Origin: UBA1764 sp045642565
Lineage (GTDB): Bacteria > Bacillota > Clostridia > Peptostreptococcales > Anaerovoracaceae
Length of the DNA: 64,000 bases
NCBI GenBank assembly: GCA_045642565.1
Contig: JAZUJE010000022.1
Coordinates: 24,673 to 88,672 of the forward strand
Direction of reading: 5' to 3'
In this document: one piece after another, positions 53,415 through 62,300 of the stretch
How positions within the stretch are numbered: the stretch's first letter is position 1
Layout of the letters: every line of letters starts with the position of its first letter
Translations under genes and position numbers: made by a program
Notes under the pieces: generated by a model
Database searches by the model: none
What the model was told of the DNA's origin: nothing
Seen by the model: the letters and a program-made list of their open reading frames with translations, nothing else

Positions 53415-55010
53415 TTAATTCAAATCCTTATTTCTCAAAATATCAGAATCCAACCTTCCCATTGTGGAGCTCACATTGATTAAGGCAAGCGGAAGGTTAT
53501 ACATATTTGCTGCAGTTCTTATAAAGTCAAAAAGTATATCTATCGAAATAACAATAGCTAATGCCTCATCAGGAATACCAAGTTTTGCGAACAACATAGT
53601 ATAAGCAATAACCCCTCCCCCTGGAATAGGCGGAGTAGCAATAGCAAGTACTGCGGAAACAAACATAACCGAAACAAGCCAGTCAGGAGAAACAGCTATA
53701 TTAAACTGTTTTGCAAAGAAAAAGCTTACTAGCACATAATACGCTGTGGTAGATGTTTTAAACATGACCATACCAAGCGGAATTCCAAAAGCACATAAGC
53801 TTTTATCAATACCAAATTTCTTTTCGCAAGTTTCCATATTACTCGAGAATGCTGCTGCTGATGATGCCGTAGTAATAGCTATAAGAACAGTAGTCGCACT
53901 CTTTTTTAATATTGTTAAAGGCGAAACCTTATGTTTGATAGATACAACCATTGTAAATATAAAACACAATGCAAAAACAGCAACAATAAAGGAAAGTAAA
54001 AGTCGCCAAACAGAAGAAACAACTGAAAGTGAATTATTCAAAATAATGCGCAGTACTATCAAGAATACAAAATAAGGCATTAAGCTACTTATAAAGGTCA
54101 TAAGGAACTGAACAATACAGTTGATTTCTTGAACAAGATCGGCAACAGTGCTAACTCTCTTACCAAGGTATAACATAGCAATGCCGACAATAACTGCCAC
54201 AAAAATAATATGCAAAGTATTACCACTTGAAAACGGTTCTATAATATCAGGAGGAATAATATCAAGAATCATCTCAAAAATAGATTTGAATGATGAAGAA
54301 CTACCAGAGACCGAATTTATATCAAAGTGGAAAAAGATAAAACTCATGCTAGCAACCAATGCAATTGCAAAAATGATTGCAAGAAACCTGAAAATCATCT
54401 TCCGCCCCACAAGATTTAAAGTTGAAGAATCTCCAATACCATAGATGCCCCATGTTACGGATAACAAAATCAGAGGTCCCGATATAAACCCAAGAACTTT
54501 GAAAGCCGTGGTATAAAGTGGGTTAATCACATCGTCCAAAACAATTTGTGCAATTTCCGGACTTAAAAGCAAACGGAAAATAAGCCCTACCAGAACTGCC
54601 GAAATAATAGCAATTACGATTTGAGCTAATTTGTTTTTCTTTTCTGCAGGGAAATTAAAATGAATGGTATTTTTACCATTAATATATGAATAAACAGGAT
54701 AACGCCCTAAAGAATTTAATAAATTCCTTAAAAGGAAAAAATTGTCATCATCTTTCTTCTCAAAAGCGTTAAAAGGAACCCCCTCAGCCTCCAAAATAAC
54801 TACAGGCTTCTTATAGCGATATCCCATCGTCAATGAAAATGAATCTGAAATATCAGCACCAATCCATGCCAACAAAATTTCCTCCGCAAAAAGGCAATTT
54901 TGAATCACAATTTCATGATCAGTTCCTGCTTTGGTTAAAAAACTCCGCATCTGTTCAGATACACGATCGACAGAATCAGATTTTAATGCATATTCAACTC
55001 GTTGTAACAC
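53415..55010 (-). CDS. Dicarboxylate/amino acid:cation symporter with N-terminal RsbW-like domain
   Basis: A 531-residue protein in two parts. Residues about 1-120 are soluble, with AEEILLAWIG, EAEGVPFNAFE and NGKNTIHFNF arranged like the N box, G1 box and last strand of an RsbW-type HATPase, but without the catalytic Asn and Asp. Residues about 128-515 form the symporter (DAACS/GltP family): TASSAAAFSSNMETC corresponds to the serine-rich reentrant loop and IATPPIPGGGVIAYTMLF to the other. The start is the GTG at 55010 with GGAGG ten bases upstream. The substrate (glutamate, aspartate or other dicarboxylates with Na+ or H+) is inferred. Its own promoter lies upstream, in the divergent gap with mtnN. 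Confidence 0.85.
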   Translation of the reverse strand: MLQRVEYALKSDSVDRVSEQMRSFLTKAGTDHEIVIQNCLFAEEILLAWIGADISDSFSLTMGYRYKKPVVILEAEGVPFNAFEKKDDDNFFLLRNLLNSLGRYPVYSYINGKNTIHFNFPAEKKNKLAQIVIAIISAVLVGLIFRLLLSPEIAQIVLDDVINPLYTTAFKVLGFISGPLILLSVTWGIYGIGDSSTLNLVGRKMIFRFLAIIFAIALVASMSFIFFHFDINSVSGSSSSFKSIFEMILDIIPPDIIEPFSSGNTLHIIFVAVIVGIAMLYLGKRVSTVADLVQEINCIVQFLMTFISSLMPYFVFLIVLRIILNNSLSVVSSVWRLLLSFIVAVFALCFIFTMVVSIKHKVSPLTILKKSATTVLIAITTASSAAAFSSNMETCEKKFGIDKSLCAFGIPLGMVMFKTSTTAYYVLVSFFFAKQFNIAVSPDWLVSVMFVSAVLAIATPPIPGGGVIAYTMLFAKLGIPDEALAIVISIDILFDFIRTAANMYNLPLALINVSSTMGRLDSDILRNKDLN

Positions 55011-55044
55011 GAAATGAAGACCTCCTTTTATAACCTAAAATCTT

Positions 55045-55073
55045 ATAATATCACTGATTTAGACTATTTACAA
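55045..55073 (-). promoter_or_regulatory. Promoter of the symporter operon
   Basis: Minus-strand TTGTAA (55068-55073) is 17 bases from TATTAT (55045-55050), about 34 bases before the GTG start. Confidence 0.62.
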
Positions 55074-55118
55074 GCAAGCCGCTTTTCAAAGGAATTATGG
55101 CCTGTTTTCGCTAAAAAA

Positions 55119-55147
55119 TTGAATATCATTTTATAATTTGATATAAT
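55119..55147 (+). promoter_or_regulatory. Promoter of mtnN
   Basis: TTGAAT (55119-55124), spacer 17, TATAAT (55142-55147), ending 33 bases before the gene start; the site AGGTG precedes the ATG. Confidence 0.72.
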
Positions 55148-55180
55148 TCCACTGTTAAAAATATAAGGCTAGGTGAAATT

Positions 55181-55882
55181 ATGATTGGTATAATCGGAGC
55201 TCTTGAAGAAGAAGTTGTAATGTTAAGGCATGATATGGAGATTAAAAACAGCTCCATAATTGCTAAATGTGAATATATTTCAGGTGTCCTGAATAATCAG
55301 GATATTGTTGTCACCCGCTGCGGAATGGGAAAAGTTAATGCCGCTTCTTGTACTTCCACAATGATTGACATGTATGCGCCGGATATTATTATCAATACCG
55401 GCGTTGGTGGGTCTTTAGATGACAGTTTAAAGGTTTGCGATATTATGATTGCTGAAGATGTAGTCCAGCATGATTATAATATTGTTTCTCTCGGTTATAA
55501 GCTTGCCCAGGTTGATAATTTTGATACTCCATATTTTGTATGTGACAAAAAGGTCAATATGGCAATTAAGAAAAGTACCGAGAATCTTGGCTACACTTCT
55601 TATTTTGCTCGTTTTGCTACAGGGGACCAGTTTATCGATCTTCCGGAAGATAAACGCAGGCTTTCCGAAACTTTTGGAGCTCGTGTATGCGACATGGAAA
55701 CAGCTGCCATAGCTCAGGTATGTCAGCTTCATGGAGTACGTTTTTCTAGCATCAGATCAATTTCAGATTCAACATCAGGCGAAAATGGAGCAATACAATT
55801 CCAGAAATTCCTCAAGCTTGCATCAACTCATTCCGTATTCGTTATCGAAGATATACTCAAACATACCTGGAAGATTTTTTAA
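55181..55882 (+). CDS. mtnN: 5'-methylthioadenosine/S-adenosylhomocysteine nucleosidase
   Basis: A 233-residue MTA/SAH nucleosidase (Pfs). The motifs are IGALEEEV (catalytic Glu near 10), INTGVGGSLDD, CDMETAAIAQV (substrate Glu) and RSISDSTSG (catalytic Asp). It cleaves methylthioadenosine and S-adenosylhomocysteine to adenine and a thioribose sugar, recycling AdoMet by-products. Such recycling is relevant to the many AdoMet enzymes here (RlmN, MiaB, DNA methylase), though no linkage is implied. Its 3' end overlaps the convergent small gene by 26 bases. Confidence 0.94.
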   Translation: MIGIIGALEEEVVMLRHDMEIKNSSIIAKCEYISGVLNNQDIVVTRCGMGKVNAASCTSTMIDMYAPDIIINTGVGGSLDDSLKVCDIMIAEDVVQHDYNIVSLGYKLAQVDNFDTPYFVCDKKVNMAIKKSTENLGYTSYFARFATGDQFIDLPEDKRRLSETFGARVCDMETAAIAQVCQLHGVRFSSIRSISDSTSGENGAIQFQKFLKLASTHSVFVIEDILKHTWKIF

Positions 55883-56081
55883 TAATACTTGCAAAAGCTT
55901 CTTTCCGATTAACTATTTCTTTGATTGCGGTTATTGTCGCAACTATGCATACAAATGTCGCTCCGAATTTTATATCCACAACACAAACTGATAATGGCAG
56001 AAGAAACAGGAAAAATCCTGTGATCTTATTTTCAAATGAATGCTCAATCGATAATCCATGTGTTTTCTTACTTGCAATCAT
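55857..56081 (-). CDS. Small membrane protein, possible C-terminal remnant of a CDP-alcohol phosphatidyltransferase
   Basis: A 74-residue protein starting at 56081 (ATGA overlap with the PAP2 stop), with two hydrophobic segments (about residues 22-38 and 40-52). The THGLSIEHSFENKITGFF stretch and IVATITAIKE resemble the C-terminal end of CDP-alcohol phosphatidyltransferases, in my recollection of that family, but the catalytic CDP-alcohol motif is absent. It could be a decayed or standalone fragment, or an independent small protein. The upstream open frame to 56126 is not favoured because the overlap start is cleaner. It converges on mtnN with 26 bases of overlap. Confidence 0.5.
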   Translation of the reverse strand: MIASKKTHGLSIEHSFENKITGFFLFLLPLSVCVVDIKFGATFVCIVATITAIKEIVNRKEAFASIIKKSSRYV

Positions 56082-56608
56082 ATTCCGTTTTGATTCTTTT
56101 TCATATCTGCTTTTGCTAAAAAGCAAACAGCTGTTCCAATCAAGAAACCAAGCACAGATCCCAACAGGACATCAGTCGGGAAATGAACGAAGAAATACAT
56201 ACGGCTAAAGCCAATCAATGCCGCAAATACAAGCGCTACTATACCGCCCTTCTTATGGAGCCAGAATACCGATGAGGCAGAAGCAAAAGCAAGCATGCTA
56301 TGAACAGACGGACACGAAAAAGAGGAAGGCCTGCTAACAAGAAGTGCAACCGTTTCATCAATCATACATGGGCGCGGACGCGCAATAAGATTCTTCAAGA
56401 TACCATCACCAACATAATACGCAATAATATATGCGGACAGAGTACATAGTCCTGCTTTTCTTGTTTTAGGAAACAACAGCAAAATTATTCCAAGGATAAT
56501 CCATATTTCACCTTTGGATCCGACTATATCATTAAAAATTGTTACCATTATAGTGTCCAGAAAATCGCTGTGCAAATTCTGAATCCAATATAAAATGTTA
56601 AATTCCAT
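56078..56608 (-). CDS. PAP2-family phosphatase with altered motif 2
   Basis: A 176-residue protein with about five or six hydrophobic segments. Motif 1 is KNLIARPRP (72-80) and motif 3 is SRMYFFVHFPTD (135-146), both complete. Motif 2 reads CPSVHS (99-104) where PSGHS is usual, so the Gly is Val while the catalytic His103 is kept. Members dephosphorylate lipid phosphates such as undecaprenyl pyrophosphate. It lies between the adenylating-enzyme gene and the small membrane gene, and is next to the glycan gene cluster, where undecaprenyl recycling would fit. Confidence 0.83.
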   Translation of the reverse strand: MEFNILYWIQNLHSDFLDTIMVTIFNDIVGSKGEIWIILGIILLLFPKTRKAGLCTLSAYIIAYYVGDGILKNLIARPRPCMIDETVALLVSRPSSFSCPSVHSMLAFASASSVFWLHKKGGIVALVFAALIGFSRMYFFVHFPTDVLLGSVLGFLIGTAVCFLAKADMKKNQNGI

Positions 56609-56651
56609 TTGTTCTCCTATTATCTTTCTTTAACTGCTTTAATCGCGTTTT

Positions 56652-58376
56652 TTACCTGCAAATAATAAAGCCATCCCTCTCCTGAGCTAGTTTCTGCATA
56701 TCCACTTTGCCACCTTGGTTCTTCGGGAAACTGTCCCGAATCTTGATAAGGCGAGGAAGCCAAGTAAGTGAACCACTCTTTGACAAAGCATCATATATTT
56801 TCTCTGCTAAACGCTGCGTGTCTTCCGACAGGTCTTTTGGAATCACATGGAGCGCATAAGCCGGACTTCCATCGTGCACGATATTGACCATCTTTATCCG
56901 CAACACCTCCGGCATTTTCAGAAGCACTGATTCTATCATATAAGGATAAATGTAAGACCCATCCGGAGCTACAAACCGGTGACTGATTCGTCCGAGAACA
57001 TTCAATTCTCCACTGCGATCTAATATTCCAAGATCCCCTGTACGGACCCATTTTTCTCCGAACTCATCTCTGACAAACATTTTCTTTGTTTCCTTTGGAT
57101 CATACAGGTATTCTCGCATCGTCGTAGGAGTATGAATGAATACTTCCCCCACCTCACCAAAAGGCAACTCTCGAAGTGTATCGTGATCGCCAATCACGAT
57201 TGAACAGTACGGAACGGCAACTCCGGCAGAAACAGGACTTTTCAGTGTATTTACCGCGTAGGTGGCCATGCTGTTGATTTCTGACATTCCATACATGTTT
57301 CTCAATCGATCTGAAGCATGGTTAGACTGAAGAAATCCGTTGATTATATCATACTCGCCAGCAGAAATAGGCTCCCCAACAGTATAAACTTGTTTAACGG
57401 CGGACAAATCCACCTCCTCGGGATGAGCACTTATCATAGCAACCCACAGGGACGGCGGAGCACATAAGATGTTAGCCTTATGAGATGCAGCATTATCCAA
57501 ATACGAAACAAAGGGATTTACATTTGGATAGCGCGGACTCTGAAGAATAGTAAGTCCTAACATTAGAGGAACCAGCAGAAACATAGATGTTCCTGACACG
57601 ACCCCGGTCGAAAGTGTGACAGACAAAATATCTCCGCGGTTCCAACAAAAACCGGCGCGCTGTATGATTTTCTTTAGCGCGATGAAGCTACTGTTCTCCA
57701 TGACAATGCCCTTGGGCTCACCAGTCGTTCCGGTGGATGCGGAAATCGTAAGCGGAAAGTATCCGCCCTGAACCTCCTCAGCCATCTCGGTAATTCGGAA
57801 ATTTAGAAAAGCAGCCCATGAAATGACATTGGATTTTCCTTCATTGAACTCTTCTGTTGATGTATCTTCTCCGATTGGCAAATCAAAAGGAAGGATTACC
57901 ACATGCGCCAATTCATCCACTGCATTACTTTCCGCAAAATAAGTATAAACATCCCTGGTGCAAAACATCATCGGAATATCCATATCCGCAATCGTCTGAG
58001 CGAACTGATCAGGGTTGGTCCTTGTCGTTAAAATCATTACTCCTACCCCAATCCTGCTGCAGGCAAGAAGGATGGACACTGCTTGGGGTGAATTGGCACC
58101 AAGAAGAATGATATCTCCTTTTCGTATGTTCATGGAAGTCAAAATATCGCTAACCCGGTCCGCCTGTGCGATAAGCTCCCGGTAGCTAATTCTGCGTTCC
58201 ATAAAGATCAGCGCAGTATCCTCCATGTGTTGCTTATTTCCGTCTAAAATGGCGCGGTATACGGATATATCCGTATCGCGATATTTCATAACATCATTGC
58301 CTTTCAAAACGACAGAAGCATAGTCTGATGTATTTCCAAAACGAAGCAAGTTGTTCTGTAAATTGTTTTTAATCAT
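56652..58376 (-). CDS. AMP-forming acyl/amino-acid adenylating enzyme
   Basis: A 574-residue ANL-superfamily enzyme. Core motifs: STGTTGEPKG (A3, 214-223), NMYGMSE (A5, 360-366), RTGDLG (A7, about 445-450) and a C-terminal PKNQGGKV with the catalytic Lys557 (A10). The A8 hinge is altered to GRISHRFVAPDG. This suggests an acyl- or aryl-acid activator rather than a classical NRPS A domain. I chose the ATG at 58376 (GGAG eight bases upstream). Its DNA is visibly more G+C-rich than its neighbours (32 of 60 bases at 58141-58200 versus 18 of 60 at 61021-61080), pointing to separate acquisition. It may supply an acyl group to the nearby pathway. Confidence 0.82.
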   Translation of the reverse strand: MIKNNLQNNLLRFGNTSDYASVVLKGNDVMKYRDTDISVYRAILDGNKQHMEDTALIFMERRISYRELIAQADRVSDILTSMNIRKGDIILLGANSPQAVSILLACSRIGVGVMILTTRTNPDQFAQTIADMDIPMMFCTRDVYTYFAESNAVDELAHVVILPFDLPIGEDTSTEEFNEGKSNVISWAAFLNFRITEMAEEVQGGYFPLTISASTGTTGEPKGIVMENSSFIALKKIIQRAGFCWNRGDILSVTLSTGVVSGTSMFLLVPLMLGLTILQSPRYPNVNPFVSYLDNAASHKANILCAPPSLWVAMISAHPEEVDLSAVKQVYTVGEPISAGEYDIINGFLQSNHASDRLRNMYGMSEINSMATYAVNTLKSPVSAGVAVPYCSIVIGDHDTLRELPFGEVGEVFIHTPTTMREYLYDPKETKKMFVRDEFGEKWVRTGDLGILDRSGELNVLGRISHRFVAPDGSYIYPYMIESVLLKMPEVLRIKMVNIVHDGSPAYALHVIPKDLSEDTQRLAEKIYDALSKSGSLTWLPRLIKIRDSFPKNQGGKVDMQKLAQERDGFIICR

Positions 58377-58410
58377 ATAGATGGCTCCATATATCACCTA
58401 TGCAACCCTT

Positions 58411-58463
58411 ATCATCAGTGCTACCGTCTCCGCATGCGCCGAGATTTGCGTATGACTGATGAT
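58411..58463. repeat. 9-bp inverted repeat between the adenylating-enzyme and GT4 genes
   Basis: ATCATCAGT (58411-58419) and ACTGATGAT (58455-58463) are perfect inverted copies separated by 35 bases, in the short gap between the two minus-strand genes. They could form a leader hairpin for the adenylating-enzyme gene or mark an insertion boundary. No poly-T follows. Confidence 0.5.
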
Positions 58464-58489
58464 TAAGAACCAAGGGAACAAAAATATTT

Positions 58490-59578
58490 TCAACGCTGTA
58501 ATAAATCACACCATTTGGAGACAATGTTATCATAATCAAACTTCTCCATATCTAATTGTGAATTACCTGATAATTCTTGCCTAATTTCAGGATGTTTAAT
58601 AAGACACTCGATTTTTTCACTCATAGTATCAATGTCGGCATACTCTACAAGGTATCCATTGATTCCATCACGAATGATTTCGTTTGGTCCTGTCTTTATA
58701 TCAAAACTCACAATAGGCAATCCATATGATTTTGCTTCCAGTAAAACCATAGGAAGTCCCTCGTAGCGTGAGGTCATTACGCAAAATGAAGAATCCTTAT
58801 ATTTTTGTTCTATATCACTAGTTGAACCTGCCAGTATAAATTGATTTCCTAAGCCAAATTCTTTTACCAAATGTTTCAAATATTTATAGTATCTAGGGCT
58901 TTCCTCTTTGCCATATACAATCCATTTCCAGTCAGGATGTTTTGGTAATACATTGGCAGCAATTTTGATTGCTAAGTCATAACCTTTGACATATCTTAGC
59001 CATCCTACAGATATTATTTGTTTGGATTCAATATTGTAATTATAATTTTGCTTGAATGTAATATTTGGGATAACAGTTATTTCCTGTTTCGCCTGTAAAA
59101 TATTCTGATAATTCTTTTTATCCTGTTCAGTTAAAACAACTATTTTGTCGATACCCTTAATGGCCTTGCGACGGAAAAATTTTGTAAAAAAGATATTATG
59201 AATTTTAAATTTATGGAGTCTGTAGTTAACATTAAAATGTTCCCATAGGATAATCTTGGCATTTGTTTTTCGAACAACAGATTTTGCAAATAAACAAACA
59301 TAGTGTGTGACACAAACAATTATGTCGATATCATTTTTTAGAATAAATTCATGCAAACACTTTTTTCGAGAAATATGATTTGCTTTTGATTCTGCTGATA
59401 GATCAATAAATGTAATCTGCTTGTCCTTGTGAAATGCGAAAGATGGATTTCCTTTACTAAGGATACTAGCTAAATATATATCAAATCCATGCTGAATGAG
59501 GGAATTCATTATATATCCGGACATTCGTTCGGTTCCACCGCTGGAAAAACTATTAAATTCTATAAAAAGCAATTTCAA
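58490..59578 (-). CDS. GT4-family glycosyltransferase
   Basis: A 362-residue GT-B enzyme. The N-terminal pattern LLFIEFNSFSSGGTERM has the loop Gly-Gly-x-Glu-Arg expected of the family, and the C-terminal nucleotide-sugar pocket contains SRYEGLPMVLLEAKSYGLP followed by GPNEIIRDGINGYLVE. It transfers a sugar from a nucleotide donor to a lipid or glycan acceptor. I place the start at the TTG at 59578, which has AAGGAG nine bases upstream and gives the family-like MKLLFIEFN; the GTG at 59584 is too close to the site. It is divergent from the GT2-carrier operon. Confidence 0.86.
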   Translation of the reverse strand: MKLLFIEFNSFSSGGTERMSGYIMNSLIQHGFDIYLASILSKGNPSFAFHKDKQITFIDLSAESKANHISRKKCLHEFILKNDIDIIVCVTHYVCLFAKSVVRKTNAKIILWEHFNVNYRLHKFKIHNIFFTKFFRRKAIKGIDKIVVLTEQDKKNYQNILQAKQEITVIPNITFKQNYNYNIESKQIISVGWLRYVKGYDLAIKIAANVLPKHPDWKWIVYGKEESPRYYKYLKHLVKEFGLGNQFILAGSTSDIEQKYKDSSFCVMTSRYEGLPMVLLEAKSYGLPIVSFDIKTGPNEIIRDGINGYLVEYADIDTMSEKIECLIKHPEIRQELSGNSQLDMEKFDYDNIVSKWCDLLQR

Positions 59579-59628
59579 AATCACCAGCTCCTTTGTTTTG
59601 CCAAGGCATTTATAATTACCCCTAATAA

Positions 59629-59637
59629 TGTTATAAT
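59629..59637 (+). promoter_or_regulatory. Extended -10 promoter of the GT2-adenylation-condensation-carrier operon
   Basis: TGTTATAAT (hexamer 59632-59637) lies 35 bases before the GT2 start; the gap is 94 bases, shared with the GT4 gene, and no strong -35 is visible. Confidence 0.6.
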
Positions 59638-59672
59638 ATCACATATAAATAGTAATTTAAAAAGGAAAAATC

Positions 59673-60752
59673 ATGGAAAATAGAAAAAATCGATTTTGTG
59701 TAGTAATACCTGCAAGAAACGAGGAAAAGGTAATAGGCGGGGTGTTAGAGTCCTTATTCAAACAAGATTATCCAAATGATTTGTTTGATGTTTATGTTGT
59801 ACCAAATAATTGTAATGATAATACAGAAACTGTTTCTAGAGAGCATGGAGCAAAAATTTTTAATTGCGAGAGACCCGTTCGTTACAGAGGAGATGCTTTG
59901 GAGCAGTTTTTTGAATACATAATCTCAGAAAATGATATATATGACGCATTTTGCATGTTTGATGCGGACAATATTGTTGACAAAAACTTTATAAAAATTA
60001 TGAATGAATCATATAATTCCGGAGTTCAGGTAGCACAAGGATACAAAGGTAGTAAGAACCCAGGGGAAACATGGGTATCTGGATGTCAAGCAATATATTT
60101 TTGTGCATGGAATTCGTTATATAAATTCGGTGATAATAATTCTAAATCGTTATGTATAACCGGACCAGGCAACATGATTGCTGCAGAAGTTATTAAAAAG
60201 ATCCCTTTTTCAACAGTTACTATCACAGAAGATATCGAGTATTCATGTAAATGCGTCTTGAATGGCATTGCTATAAAATATGTACCAGATGCAATATTCT
60301 ACGAGGAACATCCTACGACTATATCTGTTACATGGACGCAATATCACAGATGGTTTTCGGGTGGATGGGCATGCGCAAAAAAATACGGAAAGGATTTAAG
60401 AAAATCAAACATAAATGGCGATAGTGAATTTTGTGAATATGTCTATACAACGACTATACTTTCACGAATTCTATTCTCATTTGTAGTGGTAGTATTAATA
60501 GCGTTAATATTATTAATTTATTTATTAAATATAAATCTAATTATAACCATAATATCATTAGTTCTTCTTGATGCTGCAGTCAATGCTTTTTCAGCAGTTA
60601 AATTTATCAAAAACAGTAAACTATCTATATCTGATATTAAAAAAGCATCGATATTATGGTATTGGTTTTACACTTTGCTTATAATTGTAAACGGAGCAGT
60701 AAGTTATATAGTCCCTGTTCATAATTGGAAACAGATAAAGAGGTCTGTATAA
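59673..60752 (+). CDS. GT2-family glycosyltransferase with C-terminal membrane anchor
   Basis: A 359-residue GT-A enzyme. The nucleotide-sugar region FCVVIPARNEEKVIGGVL opens it, MFDADN supplies the DXD-type metal site (about residues 94-99), TEDIEYS is the catalytic base region and QYHRWFSGGW is the QxxRW-type motif of processive or polymer-forming GT2 enzymes. Two to three membrane helices follow (about 270-355), anchoring it to the inner membrane. It probably builds a lipid-linked or polymeric glycan. It heads a four-gene transcript; the next gene starts 24 bases after its stop. Confidence 0.87.
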   Translation: MENRKNRFCVVIPARNEEKVIGGVLESLFKQDYPNDLFDVYVVPNNCNDNTETVSREHGAKIFNCERPVRYRGDALEQFFEYIISENDIYDAFCMFDADNIVDKNFIKIMNESYNSGVQVAQGYKGSKNPGETWVSGCQAIYFCAWNSLYKFGDNNSKSLCITGPGNMIAAEVIKKIPFSTVTITEDIEYSCKCVLNGIAIKYVPDAIFYEEHPTTISVTWTQYHRWFSGGWACAKKYGKDLRKSNINGDSEFCEYVYTTTILSRILFSFVVVVLIALILLIYLLNINLIITIISLVLLDAAVNAFSAVKFIKNSKLSISDIKKASILWYWFYTLLIIVNGAVSYIVPVHNWKQIKRSV

Positions 60753-60776
60753 AAATTTTATTATGGGAGCTGAAAA

Positions 60777-62291
60777 ATGTTATTAGAGAATGTGAAAAAA
60801 TTTAAAGATTCAGGTAGAATGGCAGTCTATTGCGGAAAAGAAGGAATGTCATATAATGAACTATGGAAAAAAATTGAAGCAATAGCATGGTTTATTAGAG
60901 AAAATTATAATAGTAAAAAGCCAGTAGCCATATATGGGGACAAGGAAAATAATATGCTTCCTTGTATGTTTGCAGCTGTCAAGGCAGGAAAACCTTATGT
61001 TATATTATCAAGTGTATATCCGGAGGATCATATTAAATATATTCTTTCTGATGCTGAACCAGATTTAATTTTTTCTCCATCAGGCAAGGCGTTAAAAGTT
61101 GATAATACTAAGATTTATAATAATGAATTTATTGAAAATTTAGTAGATAAATATTCAAATTATCCAGAATTTAGCTATTCTATTAATGATGATGACACTG
61201 CATTTATTATTTATACATCTGGTTCGAGCGGAATGCCAAAAGGAGTAGAAGTCAGTTATGGTAATTTGGAATGCGAATCAAAATTTGCTGCAGAAACAGA
61301 TGACAAGCTTGTAGATAGCAAGAAAGAGGGCTTTAGAGAATTATTATTCGCATCCTATGCATTTATCTTATCCACAGTATTTTATTATGATGTTGGATAT
61401 GCCGGAGGCACATGTTATTCAGTACCAATGGAAATATTAAGAGATACGAAAGCATTGGTTGAATATATGAAATGGGCTAAGCCACATGGATTTGGGCTTA
61501 CTCCATCACTTGCGAATAGGTTACTAGAGAATGAAGAATTCAAATTAGAAACACTTCCTAGCATTAAAATCATTGCACTAGGTGGAGAACCTTTCAATTT
61601 AGAACTTGCAAGAAAATTGATAGAAAGATTTCCAAATATATTATTGCGTAATGGATATGGTTCAACAGAAGTTTCAGGTGTTGGCGTTGTTTGTGATATA
61701 ACATCTAATTTGCTGGAACTAGGAGAGAATACAATGCCTGTATCAAAAACTAATACAGATATTGCATTTATTATAGATGATGATAGAGAAACGATAACAG
61801 AGGACAATGTATTTGGAGAATTCGTATTTTATGGCGACATGATATCAAAGGGTTATCACAATAAACCTGAATTGACAAAAAAATCGTATTATGAGTTATC
61901 CGATGGTACAAAAGCTTATAAAACGGGAGATCTTGCATATATAAAAAATGGATACATATATATTGCAGGTAGAAAAGATAATCAGGTAAAGATAGGTGGC
62001 AACCGAATTGAAATTGAAGAAGTAGAAGCAAGAATGTCAAGCTGCTCCGCAGTTAGTGAGTGCGCTATTGCTGTAGAAAACAAAAACAATAATAAAAGTT
62101 TGGTAGCATTTGTAATTCCTAAAGAAAGTTCACAGAAAAAAGATGAATTGGAATTATTTTTTACGATAAAATCGGAAATGATGGAAACTATGGAATATTA
62201 TAAAATACCGCAAAAAATTATTTTCGTTGATTCTATTCCAAAAACAAACTCCGGGAAAATTAACAGGGAAAAACTCAAAGAACTATTATAA
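60777..62291 (+). CDS. Stand-alone adenylation enzyme, DltA-like
   Basis: A 504-residue ANL enzyme of the size of DltA and free-standing A domains. Motifs: IYTSGSSGMPKG (A3, 145-156), NGYGSTE (A5, 292-298), YKTGDL (A7, 381-386), GRKDNQVKIGGNRIEIEE (A8 onward, 398-415) and SGKINREKL with Lys494 (A10). It would activate a carboxylic acid as an acyl-adenylate and load it on the carrier protein encoded two genes downstream. Where amino-acid A domains carry FDxS with the amine-binding Asp, this has FILS (196-199), so a substrate without an alpha-amino group is suspected. It has no fused condensation or carrier domain. The next gene starts 9 bases after the stop. Confidence 0.87.
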   Translation: MLLENVKKFKDSGRMAVYCGKEGMSYNELWKKIEAIAWFIRENYNSKKPVAIYGDKENNMLPCMFAAVKAGKPYVILSSVYPEDHIKYILSDAEPDLIFSPSGKALKVDNTKIYNNEFIENLVDKYSNYPEFSYSINDDDTAFIIYTSGSSGMPKGVEVSYGNLECESKFAAETDDKLVDSKKEGFRELLFASYAFILSTVFYYDVGYAGGTCYSVPMEILRDTKALVEYMKWAKPHGFGLTPSLANRLLENEEFKLETLPSIKIIALGGEPFNLELARKLIERFPNILLRNGYGSTEVSGVGVVCDITSNLLELGENTMPVSKTNTDIAFIIDDDRETITEDNVFGEFVFYGDMISKGYHNKPELTKKSYYELSDGTKAYKTGDLAYIKNGYIYIAGRKDNQVKIGGNRIEIEEVEARMSSCSAVSECAIAVENKNNNKSLVAFVIPKESSQKKDELELFFTIKSEMMETMEYYKIPQKIIFVDSIPKTNSGKINREKLKELL

Positions 62292-62300
62292 TGGTGTTAT

